Shown: piece after piece, positions 35,092 to 45,704 of the stretch | Layout: each line of letters opens with the position of its first letter | How positions within the stretch are numbered: position 1 is the stretch's first letter | Assembly: GCA_019634615.1 (NCBI GenBank) | Contig: JAHCAZ010000026.1 | Span: forward strand, 1-48,585 | From: Opitutaceae bacterium | GTDB taxonomy: Bacteria; Verrucomicrobiota; Verrucomicrobiia; Opitutales; Opitutaceae | Direction: 5' to 3' | Length of the DNA stretch: 48,585 bases | Made by a program: the position numbers and the translations under genes | Notes under the pieces: model-generated | Told to the model about the DNA's origin: nothing | Database searches by the model: none | What the model saw: only the letters and a program-made list of their open reading frames with translations

Positions 35092-36315
35092 ATGGCACGC
35101 ATCGTCCAAAAATACGGCGGCACCTCCGTGGGTGACGTCGAACGCATCAAGAAGGTCGCCGAGCGCATCAAGGCCACGCGCGACGAGGGCAACGAGCTCG
35201 TCGTCGTCGTGTCCGCCCGCTCGGGTGTGACCAACGAACTCATCGCCCGCGCCAAAGCGGTGTGCGAGCATCCCAGCGAGCGCGAGCTCGACATGCTGCT
35301 GGCCACCGGCGAGCAGGAGACCATCGCCCTCACCGCCATGGCCCTCCACGGCGTGGGCGTCGCCGCCGTGAGCTACACCGGCGCCCAGGCCGGCATCTTC
35401 ACCGATCGCGTCCACACCAAGGCCAAGATCAAGACCATCAACGCCAAGCCCATCGAGCAGGACCTCAAGGCCGGCAAGGTCGTGATCGTCGCCGGGTTCC
35501 AGGGCATCAACGACGACGGCCAGATCACCACGCTCGGCCGCGGCGGCTCCGACCTCACCGCCATCGCGCTGGCCGCCGCCGTCAAGGCCGACAAGTGCGA
35601 GATCTACACCGACGTCGACGGCGTCTACACCGCCGATCCCCGCGTCGTGAAGACCGCCCAGAAGCTCACCGAGATCTCCTACGACGAGATGCTCGAGCTC
35701 GCCTCCTCCGGCTCCAAGGTCATGCAGTCCCGCTCCGTCGAGTTCGCCAAGAAGTACAACGTCGTTTTCGAAGTCCGCTCCAGCTTTAACCACAACCCAG
35801 GAACCATCGTGAAAGAAGAAGTCGCCTACATGGAAAAGGTCGTCGTCCGCGGCGTGGCCGTCGACAAGGACCAGGCCAAGGTCATCGTCAGCAACATCGT
35901 CGACAAGCCGGGTTCGGCCGCGAAGGTCTTCCGGGCCCTCGCCGACGCGAGCATCATCGTCGACATGATCGTGCAGAACGTCGGCCGCCATGGCGTGGCC
36001 AACCTCACGTTCACCGTCCCGCAGGGCGACTCGCACCGCGCGCAGAAGGCGCTCGAGCCCGTGCTGCAGGAGATCGGCGGCGGCCAGGTCGCCATCCACG
36101 AGCACATCGCCAAGCTCTCGGTCGTCGGTGTCGGCATGAAGACCCACTCCGGCGTCGCCGCCACGCTGTTCTCGGCGCTGGCCGACGTCGGCATCAACAT
36201 CGAGCTCATCACGACCTCGGAGATCAAGATCTCCATCGTCGTTGATCTCGACCGTGCCGACGAGGCCGCCCGCGTCGCCCACGAGGCCTTCCACCTCAGC
36301 CAGCTCGGCGTCTGA
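35092..36315 (+). CDS. lysC: Aspartate kinase (alpha subunit frame)
   Basis: The 407-residue kinase phosphorylates aspartate, the entry step to lysine, threonine and methionine. The N-terminal kinase domain has KYGGTSVGDVERIKKVA, TLGRGGSDLTAIALA and YTDVDGVYTADPR. Two ACT domains follow from about residue 250 (KVIVSNIVDKPGSAAKVFRAL and GVGMKTHSGVAATLFSAL). The length and layout match the class whose regulatory C-terminal part is also made separately from an internal start (see 35799-35832). The stop is 28 bases before the thrC start. Confidence 0.95.
   Translation: MARIVQKYGGTSVGDVERIKKVAERIKATRDEGNELVVVVSARSGVTNELIARAKAVCEHPSERELDMLLATGEQETIALTAMALHGVGVAAVSYTGAQAGIFTDRVHTKAKIKTINAKPIEQDLKAGKVVIVAGFQGINDDGQITTLGRGGSDLTAIALAAAVKADKCEIYTDVDGVYTADPRVVKTAQKLTEISYDEMLELASSGSKVMQSRSVEFAKKYNVVFEVRSSFNHNPGTIVKEEVAYMEKVVVRGVAVDKDQAKVIVSNIVDKPGSAAKVFRALADASIIVDMIVQNVGRHGVANLTFTVPQGDSHRAQKALEPVLQEIGGGQVAIHEHIAKLSVVGVGMKTHSGVAATLFSALADVGINIELITTSEIKISIVVDLDRADEAARVAHEAFHLSQLGV
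35799..35832 (+). promoter_or_regulatory. Probable internal translation start inside lysC (beta subunit)
   Basis: AGGAA (35799-35803) sits five bases before an in-frame GTG (35809, codon 240). AAAGAAGAAG then precedes an in-frame ATG at 35830 (codon 247). Starting here gives a 161- or 168-residue protein made of the two ACT domains. Codons at this spot switch to AAA and GAA, whereas the surrounding gene prefers AAG and GAG. In Bacillus and Corynebacterium aspartokinases the beta subunit starts near codon 250 in the same way. Confidence 0.5.
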
Positions 36316-36343
36316 CCCGGCCGCCGATCCCGGCGCCCGCCCC

Positions 36344-37702
36344 ATGCGCTACGTCTCGACCCGCGGACAGACCGGGCCGCTCGGTTTCTCCGACGCCGTG
36401 GCCACCGGCCTGGCGCCGGACGGGGGCCTGTTCCTGCCAGAGAGCATGCCGGATATTTCCGGCCTGCTCCCGCGGCTCGAGCGGCTGAGCTACGCCGACC
36501 TGTGCTTCGAGTTCATGCGCGGGTTCGCGACGGACGTGCCCGCGGACACCCTGCGGCAGATCGTCAACCGGTCGTACGCCGGCTTCGCCCACGCCGACAC
36601 CGCGCCGCTCGTGCGGCTCGACGAGCGCACGCACGTGTTGGAGCTCTTCCACGGCCCGACGCTCGCGTTCAAGGATTTCGCCCTGCAGCTCCTCGGCAAT
36701 CTCTACGAGCACCAGTGCCGGACCCGGGGCGAATCCATCAATGTCCTCGGCGCCACCTCGGGCGACACGGGCGCGGCCGCGATCCATGGCCTGCTGGGCA
36801 AACCCGGCACCGCCATCTTCATCCTTTATCCGGACGGCCGCGTCTCCCCGCTGCAGGAGCGGCAGATGACCTGCACCGGTGCCGCCAACGTGCATGCGCT
36901 CGCGGTGGACGGCACCTTCGACGACGCGCAGGCCGCGCTGAAGGAGATCTTCGGCGACCAGGATTTTCGCCTGCGGCACCGGCTGTCGGCGGTCAATTCG
37001 ATCAACCTCGCCCGCGTGCTGGCCCAGTGCGTGTACTACCTTTTCGCCTGGCTGCGCCTCCCCGCGGCGGAGCGGGGCAATGTCGAGTTTGTCGTCCCCA
37101 CCGGCAATTTCGGCAACGTCCTCGCCGGCTGGTGGCTCCAGCAGATGGGCGTGCCCATCCGCGGCTTCAAGGTCGCCACCAACCAGAACGACATCCTCTA
37201 CCGCCTGTTCACGACGGGAGAATACCGGGTGGGTGACGTGGCCCCGAGCCTCGCGCCCTCGATGGACATCCAGGTGGCCTCGAATTTCGAGCGTTTCATC
37301 TACTCGCAGGTCGGCCGCGATCCCGCCCAGGTTCGCGCGATCATGGCGGCGTTCAAGGCGACGGGCGCCTGGAAGTTCGAGCACTTCGACCGCGGCACCT
37401 TTTCGGCCTCGCGCTGCACCGACGCCGAGATCCCCGGCATCATCCAGCGGGTGCACCGGCAGTACGGCTATGTGGCCGACCCGCACACCGCCTGTGCGTT
37501 CAAGGAGCTCAACCCCGATCGCGTGAGCGTGGTGCTCTCCACCGCCAGCCCCGCCAAGTTTCCCGACACGATCAAGGCCGCCATCGGCCTCGAACCGACG
37601 CACCCCTCGCTCGAGACCCTGAAGTCCCGCCCGGTGGTGAAGCACCGCCTCCCGGCCACCGCAGCCGCCATCCGCGCCTACGTCGACACCCACGCCGTGT
37701 AG
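36344..37702 (+). CDS. thrC: Threonine synthase
   Basis: The 452-residue PLP enzyme converts O-phosphohomoserine to threonine. The N-terminal YVSTRGQTGPLGFSDAV, the PLP Lys in GPTLAFKDFALQLLG, NVLGATSGDTGAAA and the phosphate loop FVVPTGNFGNVLAGW are typical of the long (class I, E. coli/yeast-like) form. The ATG at 36344 was chosen over an open codon upstream that lies inside lysC. It ends the serA-plsY-hom-lysC-thrC run. Homoserine kinase (thrB) is not in the cluster. Confidence 0.95.
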   Translation: MRYVSTRGQTGPLGFSDAVATGLAPDGGLFLPESMPDISGLLPRLERLSYADLCFEFMRGFATDVPADTLRQIVNRSYAGFAHADTAPLVRLDERTHVLELFHGPTLAFKDFALQLLGNLYEHQCRTRGESINVLGATSGDTGAAAIHGLLGKPGTAIFILYPDGRVSPLQERQMTCTGAANVHALAVDGTFDDAQAALKEIFGDQDFRLRHRLSAVNSINLARVLAQCVYYLFAWLRLPAAERGNVEFVVPTGNFGNVLAGWWLQQMGVPIRGFKVATNQNDILYRLFTTGEYRVGDVAPSLAPSMDIQVASNFERFIYSQVGRDPAQVRAIMAAFKATGAWKFEHFDRGTFSASRCTDAEIPGIIQRVHRQYGYVADPHTACAFKELNPDRVSVVLSTASPAKFPDTIKAAIGLEPTHPSLETLKSRPVVKHRLPATAAAIRAYVDTHAV

Positions 37703-37780
37703 GGGCAGTGGGGTGGCATGGAAATGCGGCGTTCCCGCCACGCTTGCCAGCGGCGGCGGCACCCGCGAATACTCCCTCGC

Positions 37781-39381
37781 GTGTCGAAGAGCCTGAAAAA
37801 CATCAGCGTCGTGGCCACCGCGACCGTGGCCTCGCGCGTGCTCGGGCTCGTGCGCGAGATCTTCACCGCGGCGGTGTTTGGGACGAGCGCGCTGGCGTCG
37901 GCGTTCGTGTCGGCCTTCACGCTGCCGAATCTCTTTCGCCGCCTGCTCGGTGAGGGCGCGCTGACCGCGGCTTTCGTGCCGACGCTCACCGAGGAACTGG
38001 AGCAGCGCCAGCGCGCCGGCGCCTTCGTCCTCGTCAGCCAGGTCTCCAGCTGGCTCCTCGTCGTCACCGGTGCGATCGTCGCGGCGGCCATGCTGCTCAT
38101 GGCGAACGCCGAGTGGGTGCTGGCGCAGGCCGAGGGGTGGGGCGTGGCCGAGGAGACCCTGCGGCGCCTGCTGCTCGGGGCCGACCTCGCGGTCATCCTG
38201 TTCCCCTACATGATCTTTGTCTGCCTCGCGGCCGCTTTCAGCGCGGCTTGCCAGGTGTTGGGCCGCTTCACCGAGCCGGCGCTGTCACCGGTCTGGCTCA
38301 ACCTCAGCATCCTCGCGGCGCTGGGCATCGGTGCCTGGTGGGCCTGGGACCTGCCCGAGCGCATGCATCTCCTCTGCGCCGGCGTGCTCATCGGCGGCTT
38401 CCTGCAGATGGCGGTGCCCGCCGGGGTGCTCTGGCGCGAGGGGTGGCGGCCGGCTTTCGACCTCGGTTACAACGACCGGGTGCGCGCCATCGTGCGCCTC
38501 ATGGGTCCGATGGTGATCGGCTCCGCGATCTACCTCGTGAACATGGCGGTCTCCCGCTTCCTCGGGCTTTCGCTGAACGACAGCGCCGCGGCGATCATCA
38601 ACCTGGCGACGCGCGTCATGGAGCTGCCCATCGGCGTCTTCACCGCGGCGATCGCCACGGTGGTCTTCCCGCTCATCGCGCGGCATGCGGCCCGGGAGGA
38701 ATGGGGCCGCCTCGGCGAGGATTACCACAAGGGCCTCCGCTTGGTGCTCGTGCTCAACGTCCCGGCGGCCGTCGGGCTCGCCGTGCTCAGCGAGCCCATC
38801 GTGCGCCTGCTGTTCCAGCGCGGCGCGTTCCAGGCGTCCGATACGCAGCTCATGACGCCGGTGCTGGCGGTCTATGCGCTGGGGCTGCCGTTCCTGTCTT
38901 TCGTCACCGTGGCCCTGCGCGGTTTCTATGCGGTCAAGGACACCGCGACCCCGGTGCGGGCCGCGGCGTGGAGCTTTGTCGTCAACCTCGTCCTCAGCCT
39001 CCTGCTCATGCGGTGGTTCTCGACCGTCGGCCTCGCGGCCGCGGGCACGGCGGCGGTGCTGGTGCAGGCCTGGTATCTGCAATCGCGGTTGAGCCGCCGC
39101 TTGCCGGGCCTGGGCTTTGGACCCCTATGGCCGAATCTCGTCAAGATCGCCGTGGCCAGCGCCGTGATGGGCATCGCGGTCTGGGCGGGCTGGCGGGCGT
39201 CGGCCTGGCTCCCGGTCGTCGGGCGGACGCGTGATCTCGTCGTGGTGCTGGCGGTGATCCCGGCCGGCGCGGCGGTTTACGGGCTTCTCCTCTGGTTGTT
39301 GCGGATCGAGGGGCGGACCGAACTCGAGGCCATCCTGAATCGCGTGCGCGGTCGCCGGGATGCCGCGACGGACCCGGCGCC

Positions 39382-39385
<4 letters not shown>
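37781..39385 (+). CDS. murJ: Lipid II flippase MurJ
   Basis: The 534-residue MOP-superfamily membrane protein has about 14 helices and flips lipid II for peptidoglycan synthesis. It has ATVASRVLGLVREIFTAAVF at the N-terminus, the signature LPNLFRRLLGEGALTAAFVP, and later VPAAVGLAVLSEPIVRLLFQR. I propose the GTG at 37781 (MSKSLKNIS) because it gives the family N-terminus. An ATG at 37718 with a G-rich stretch before it would add 21 Arg-rich, non-homologous residues. The stop overlaps the next gene by four bases. Confidence 0.92.
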
Positions 39386-41459
<2,074 letters not shown>

Positions 41460-41471
41460 ACGCTGAGCGTT

Positions 41472-41492
41472 CGCCGGCCGCTGCGGCCGGCG
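41472..41492. terminator. Hairpin between the convergent OYE and permease genes
   Basis: A perfect 9-base stem CGCCGGCCG / CGGCCGGCG with a 3-base loop fills the 33-base spacer between two convergent stops. No T run is present on either strand, so termination may be weak or need other factors. Confidence 0.45.
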
Positions 41493-42338
41493 TCAGCCTT
41501 TGATCGCGCCGGCCGAAAGGCCGCGGACGAACAGGCGCATCGTGAACAGGAAGATGATGATGAGCGGGATCGAGGCGAGGAAGTAGGACGCCATGATCTG
41601 GCCCCAGGGCTTCACGTACTCGCCGTCGAGGTAGATCAGGCCGACGCCGAGCGTGAAGAGCTCCTTGTCGCGCAGGATGATCAGCGGCAGGAGGAAGTCG
41701 TTCCACGAGCTGAGGAACGAGAGGATCGCCAGCGTGCCGATGATGGGGCTGGCCATGGGAATGACCACGTTGATCACCTGCTGGAAGTGCGACGCGCCGT
41801 CCATCTCGGCGGCCTCGAACAGGTCCTTGGGCAGGTCCTCGATGAAGTTGCGCAGCACGAAGATGTTGAACACCTGCCCGGCCGCGACGCCCACCACGAT
41901 GAGGGCGAGGAGGGTGTTCAGCAGGCTCATCGACTTCAGCAGCATGAACAACGGCACGATGTTCGCGACGCTGGGGAGGAGCATCAGCACGAGGAAGGCC
42001 GACCAGATCAGGCCGCTGAAAGGCAGCTTGTGGCGGGCGAAGAAGTACGCGGCGAGGATCGCGAGCGATAGCGAGCAGAACGTGCCGGTGACGGCGACGA
42101 AGACCGTGTTGGCGAGGTAGGGGCCGATGAGCTTGATGGCGAAGGCCCAGTTGGACCATTTCCAGTCCTCGGGGGAGAGCGGGAGCCAGGGCTGGGCAAT
42201 GAAGGACGCGTTGTCCTTGAAGCTCACCTGGAACATCATGTAGAGCGGGAACAGCTCGATGAGCAGGAAGAACCAGATGAAGGTGTGCTTCGGCCAGTCG
42301 CGTTTGCGATGGAGCGGGGTGGCGGCGATGGCGCTCAT
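41493..42338 (-). CDS. Carbohydrate ABC transporter permease, MalG type
   Basis: The 281-residue membrane protein has six helices and the cytoplasmic EAA loop EAAEMDGASHFQQVINVVIP, which contacts the ATPase. It belongs to the CUT1 class of sugar importers. The ATG overlaps the stop of the partner permease by four bases. No ATPase or binding protein gene is in the window, so the set is incomplete here and a shared MsmX/MalK-type ATPase is likely. The substrate is not readable. Confidence 0.92.
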   Translation of the reverse strand: MSAIAATPLHRKRDWPKHTFIWFFLLIELFPLYMMFQVSFKDNASFIAQPWLPLSPEDWKWSNWAFAIKLIGPYLANTVFVAVTGTFCSLSLAILAAYFFARHKLPFSGLIWSAFLVLMLLPSVANIVPLFMLLKSMSLLNTLLALIVVGVAAGQVFNIFVLRNFIEDLPKDLFEAAEMDGASHFQQVINVVIPMASPIIGTLAILSFLSSWNDFLLPLIILRDKELFTLGVGLIYLDGEYVKPWGQIMASYFLASIPLIIIFLFTMRLFVRGLSAGAIKG

Positions 42339-43282
42339 TTGTCGACGCGGACGTACCGGTTGTTGATGAAGGTGAGCGACAGGATCACGACGAACAGGAT
42401 CATGCCGATGGAGCAGGCGTAGCCGAACTCGCCCGCCACGAAGGCGCGGTTGTACATCCAGAGGCCGGGCACCATGCCGCGGCCGCCCGGGCCGCCGTAC
42501 TCGTTGAGGAGGAGGAGCTGCAGGCCGTAGCCGCCCAACGTGCCGATGATGAGGAGCACCAGGCTGAGACGGATCTGCGTGAGGATGAGCGGCAGCTCGA
42601 TGTAGAGGAACTTCTTGAAGGGACCGATGCCGTCGAGCTCGGCGGCCTCATAGACCTCCTGGCCGATGGACTGGAGACCGGCGAGGTAGATGAGCACGCC
42701 GACGGTGCCGATCCACGGGAAGCCCCAGATGAAGAGCGAGGGCAGGATCAGCTCGGGCTGCGAGAGCCAGCCGATCGGTACGCCCTCGAAGAAAACGCCC
42801 CAGCCGAAGAAATCGTTGATCGCCACGAGCACGTGCTTGAGCCCGGTGCCCTCGATCACGGCGTTCAGCGCGCCGAGGTTGGGGTCGAGGATGAACTTCC
42901 AGATGAACAGCGTCACGAGCTGCGGCACGATCATCGGCACCACGAGGAGCGCGCGGTAGGCGTACTGCCAGCGGTTGCTGGTGAGCCGGTGGATGAGCAC
43001 CGCCAGCAAAATGGACGGGATCATCTTGATGAGGTTGAAGATCATCAGCGCGCCGACGGTCACGAACGCGGTGAGGAGCGTGGAATCGGTGAAGGCACGC
43101 TTGAAGTTGTCCAGGCCGATGAACTGCTTGGCCTCGCCGCCCGACCAGTCGAAGAAGCTGTGATAGACGGCGCTGACCGCGGGGAAATACGCGAAGGTCA
43201 GCACCATGAGCAGCGAGGGGACCACGAAAAGGTAGAGCCGCCATTCGCGGAGGACCTTTTGCCGGGAAAGGGGGATTGCCAT
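42335..43282 (-). CDS. Carbohydrate ABC transporter permease, MalF/UgpA type
   Basis: The 315-residue permease is the partner of the MalG-type protein. It starts with the usual EWRLYLFVVPSLLMVLTFAYFP helix and carries the EAA loop EAAELDGIGPFKKFLYIELP. The ATG at 43282 (MAIPLSRQK) was chosen because it is followed directly by the first helix. It is the first gene of its transcript and lies 30 bases downstream of the predicted sigma-54 start site. Confidence 0.92.
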   Translation of the reverse strand: MAIPLSRQKVLREWRLYLFVVPSLLMVLTFAYFPAVSAVYHSFFDWSGGEAKQFIGLDNFKRAFTDSTLLTAFVTVGALMIFNLIKMIPSILLAVLIHRLTSNRWQYAYRALLVVPMIVPQLVTLFIWKFILDPNLGALNAVIEGTGLKHVLVAINDFFGWGVFFEGVPIGWLSQPELILPSLFIWGFPWIGTVGVLIYLAGLQSIGQEVYEAAELDGIGPFKKFLYIELPLILTQIRLSLVLLIIGTLGGYGLQLLLLNEYGGPGGRGMVPGLWMYNRAFVAGEFGYACSIGMILFVVILSLTFINNRYVRVDK

Positions 43283-43323
43283 GGGGAGCGAAGCCGAGAC
43301 GACGCATGTCGAGTGAGCCACAC

Positions 43324-43338
43324 GCATCCGCGGTGCCA
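43324..43338 (-). promoter_or_regulatory. Candidate sigma-54 (-24/-12) promoter of the sugar permease operon
   Basis: On the minus strand TGGCAC, five bases (CGCGG), then ATGC matches the sigma-54 consensus TGGCAC-N5-TTGC at nine of ten positions. The essential GG and GC are in the correct 12-base register. It lies in a 132-base spacer and points at the permease gene; transcription would start near 43312, about 30 bases before the ATG. RpoN itself is encoded at 20547. Confidence 0.5.
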
Positions 43339-43339
43339 A

Positions 43340-43353
43340 GCCGGAATTTCGGC
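43340..43353. promoter_or_regulatory. Inverted repeat next to the -24 element (possible operator)
   Basis: GCCGGAATTTCGGC is a near-perfect palindrome with an AATT centre and one mismatched pair per arm. It abuts the upstream side of the candidate -24 box. It could bind a repressor for the permeases or for the divergent nitroreductase gene. No regulator gene is adjacent. Confidence 0.3.
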
Positions 43354-43414
43354 CAGCGATGGGAATTATCAGTCATGGCTTGCCAATCCGAGGCGGGTGC
43401 ATGCAGTCGGCCGG

Positions 43415-44065
43415 ATGGCCCCCGTGTCCGCCTCCGCCCTGCTCACCGCGCTCAACTGGCGCTACGCCGTGAAGAAATTCGACCCGGCCCGCGTCATCCC
43501 GGCCGAGACGTGGCGCGCCCTCGAGGAGGCGCTCGTGCTGACGCCTTCCTCGATCGGCCTGCAGCCGTGGCGGTTCGTCGTGGTCACCGATCCCGCGGTG
43601 AAGGCGCGCCTGCAGCCGGCCGCCTATGGTCAGGCGCAGGTCAGGGATTGCTCCCACTTCCTCGTGCTCGCCGTGCACCGCGATATCGGCGCCGCGCATG
43701 TCGATCGCCACGTGGCCCGCATGGCCGAGGTGCGCGGCATCGCCGCGGACACGCTGGCGAAGTTTCGCCAGATGGCCCTGCGCAACCTCGACGCCGCGCG
43801 CGCGGAGGGCCGCCTCGACACCTGGCAGACCTACCAGGTCTACATCGCGTTGGGCACATTCGTCACCGCCGCCGCCATGCTCGGCGTCGACACGTGCGCA
43901 ATGGAGGGCATCAAGCCCGACGAGTTCGACGAAATCCTCGGCCTCAAGGGCACGCCGTACTCAACGGTCATCGCCTGCGCCGCCGGCTACCGGGCGGCCG
44001 ACGACAAATACGCGACGATCCCAAAAGTGCGCTTCAAGGCCGAGGATCTGATCGTGAGGGTGTGA
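43415..44065 (+). CDS. NAD(P)H-dependent nitroreductase family protein (NfsB-like)
   Basis: The 216-residue FMN protein has the nitroreductase fold: NWRYAVKKFDPARVIP at the start, LTPSSIGLQPWRFVVVTDP (phosphate/FMN-binding Arg region), and the late GVDTCAMEGIKPDEFDEILGL with KVRFKAEDLIVRV at the end. Relatives reduce nitroaromatics, quinones or flavins. ATG 43415 and GTG 43424 are both possible starts. Its last 32 bases overlap the convergent rluE gene. Confidence 0.88.
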   Translation: MAPVSASALLTALNWRYAVKKFDPARVIPAETWRALEEALVLTPSSIGLQPWRFVVVTDPAVKARLQPAAYGQAQVRDCSHFLVLAVHRDIGAAHVDRHVARMAEVRGIAADTLAKFRQMALRNLDAARAEGRLDTWQTYQVYIALGTFVTAAAMLGVDTCAMEGIKPDEFDEILGLKGTPYSTVIACAAGYRAADDKYATIPKVRFKAEDLIVRV

Positions 44066-44624
44066 AGATCAGGGTCCTCTCGCTGGCGCTCAATTCGCGC
44101 CACGATCCCTGGGCGAGTTCGCCGAGCACGAATTGCCCGATGCGCACGCGGATGAGGCGAAGGGTGGGGTGGCCGATGGCGGCGGTCATCCGGCGGACTT
44201 GGCGGTTCTTGCCCTCGGTGAGTTCCAAGGCGATCCAGCTATCCGGGACGTTCTTGCGCACGCGGATCGGTGGGTCGCGCGGCGGCACCTCCGGCGGTGG
44301 CTCGAGGCGGCGAACGCGACAGGGCTGCGTCCGATAGTCGCCGATCGTCACGCCGGCGGCCAGACGCGCCAGGGCGTCGTCGTCCGGGATGCGTTCGACC
44401 TGGGCCCAATATTCGCGTTTGTGGCCGTGAATGGGATCCATGAGGCGGGTGTTGAGTCCGGGTTCGTCGCTCAGGAGCAGCAGACCCTCGGAATCGGCGT
44501 CGAGGCGACCGAGAGAATAGACGTTCCTGGGCAGGCCGAAGTCGGCCAAGGTCCCCCACGCTGATCCCGCCTCGGGCGTGAATTGCGAGAGCACGCCGTA
44601 CGGCTTGTGGAGGGCGATGAGCAT
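44034..44624 (-). CDS. rluE: 23S rRNA pseudouridine synthase RluE-like
   Basis: The 196-residue RsuA-family enzyme lacks the S4 domain and starts directly with IALHKPYGVLSQFTPE, as RluE does. It contains the catalytic motif SLGRLDADSEGLLLLSDE and the late EGKNRQVRRMTAAIGHPT. RluE modifies U2457 of 23S rRNA in E. coli; the target here is inferred. It overlaps the convergent nitroreductase gene by 32 bases and starts five bases after the upstream Gfo/Idh gene. Confidence 0.88.
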   Translation of the reverse strand: MLIALHKPYGVLSQFTPEAGSAWGTLADFGLPRNVYSLGRLDADSEGLLLLSDEPGLNTRLMDPIHGHKREYWAQVERIPDDDALARLAAGVTIGDYRTQPCRVRRLEPPPEVPPRDPPIRVRKNVPDSWIALELTEGKNRQVRRMTAAIGHPTLRLIRVRIGQFVLGELAQGSWRELSASERTLIFTPSRSDPRP

Positions 44625-44629
44625 CGTGG

Positions 44630-45691
44630 CTACAACCGGCCGGTCTTCGCCGCGCCCGGTTTGACGGGGCGTCCCGTGTCGGCACTGGCCAGGGCGGCGA
44701 AGCAGAGCTCGAGGCTGGCGAGATTGTTGCGTCCGCTGATGGACGGCTCGCGGTCCTCCTCGATCGCGCGCAGAAACTCGCCGAGGGTGCCGCGGAACCC
44801 ATCGGGGAACCACTTGCCCTCGAGCGGGATCTTCGTCGTGCCGCGCTTGGTTGTGAGTTCGAGCTCGGTGAGGTTGCAGAGATTGCCGGCGCCGCGGAGC
44901 GTGCCCTTCGAGCCGACGCAGCAGAGGTACTCATGCGGCGCGAGCGACTCGTAGGCACTGAAGCCGAGGGTCGCGAGGCCGTCGCCGAAGTTGACCACGG
45001 CATTGGCCAGCATCGGCGGCTTCATGTCCTGGTGCGGGGCTCTGACGGCATTGGCGAAGACGCTGCGGGCCTTCCGGCCCACGAAGACATTGGCCGCGAT
45101 GTCGAACCAATGGATCGCGAAGTCGCTCAGGATGAGATGATGCAGCTCGGCGAACTTGCTGCCGCGCGTCCACGTGTGGTCCCACTCCATGACCATGTCG
45201 AGGGTGTGGATGTCGCCCAGCAGGCCGCCGCGCACGGCGGCAAGCAGGGCCGCGAACTGCGGCGCCCAGCGCCCGTTCTGGTTAACCCCCAGCCGCAATC
45301 CGCGCCTGGCCGCGAGGGCGACCATGCGCCGGCCGGCGGCGAGATCGAAGGTGAAAGGCTTTTGGCTGAGCACGTGCTTGCCGGCGCGCAGCGCTTCGAG
45401 GATCTGGGCGCCGCGGATCGCGGTGTGGGTCGCGATTTCGACCACCGTGATATCGTCGCGGGCCAACAACTGGCGGTGGTCGGAGTAGACCTCGGCCTTG
45501 GGATAGAACTCGTCACGCCGCGCCTTGGCGGCATCGAGATTGACGTCGGCGAGGGCCACAACCTCGACGCCGAAGGACTGCGCCGCGCGCAGGTGGTACT
45601 GGGAGATGCCGCCGCAGCCGATGAGGCCGAGCTTGTGCCGCTTGGGAAAGCGCGGACCACGGGGAAGGTAGTTGAGCTTGGGAGGACGCAT
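44630..45691 (-). CDS. Gfo/Idh/MocA family oxidoreductase
   Basis: The 353-residue NAD(P)-dependent enzyme has the Rossmann motif GLIGCGGISQYH and the region AGKHVLSQKPF. There the usual EKP motif has Gln for Glu, but the catalytic Lys is kept. The C-terminal sugar-binding domain includes LHHLILSDFAIHWFDI. Such enzymes oxidise or reduce sugars and cyclitols. It follows a second family member and an alpha-L-rhamnosidase on the same strand, so a role in handling a released sugar is likely. Confidence 0.87.
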   Translation of the reverse strand: MRPPKLNYLPRGPRFPKRHKLGLIGCGGISQYHLRAAQSFGVEVVALADVNLDAAKARRDEFYPKAEVYSDHRQLLARDDITVVEIATHTAIRGAQILEALRAGKHVLSQKPFTFDLAAGRRMVALAARRGLRLGVNQNGRWAPQFAALLAAVRGGLLGDIHTLDMVMEWDHTWTRGSKFAELHHLILSDFAIHWFDIAANVFVGRKARSVFANAVRAPHQDMKPPMLANAVVNFGDGLATLGFSAYESLAPHEYLCCVGSKGTLRGAGNLCNLTELELTTKRGTTKIPLEGKWFPDGFRGTLGEFLRAIEEDREPSISGRNNLASLELCFAALASADTGRPVKPGAAKTGRL

Positions 45692-45704
45692 GGGAGCGGG
45701 AGTG

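Noticed and set aside
37718..37780. Longer MurJ N-terminus from the ATG at 37718
   Set aside because: The extra 21 residues are Arg/His-rich and would sit before a normal MurJ start; kept only as an alternative.
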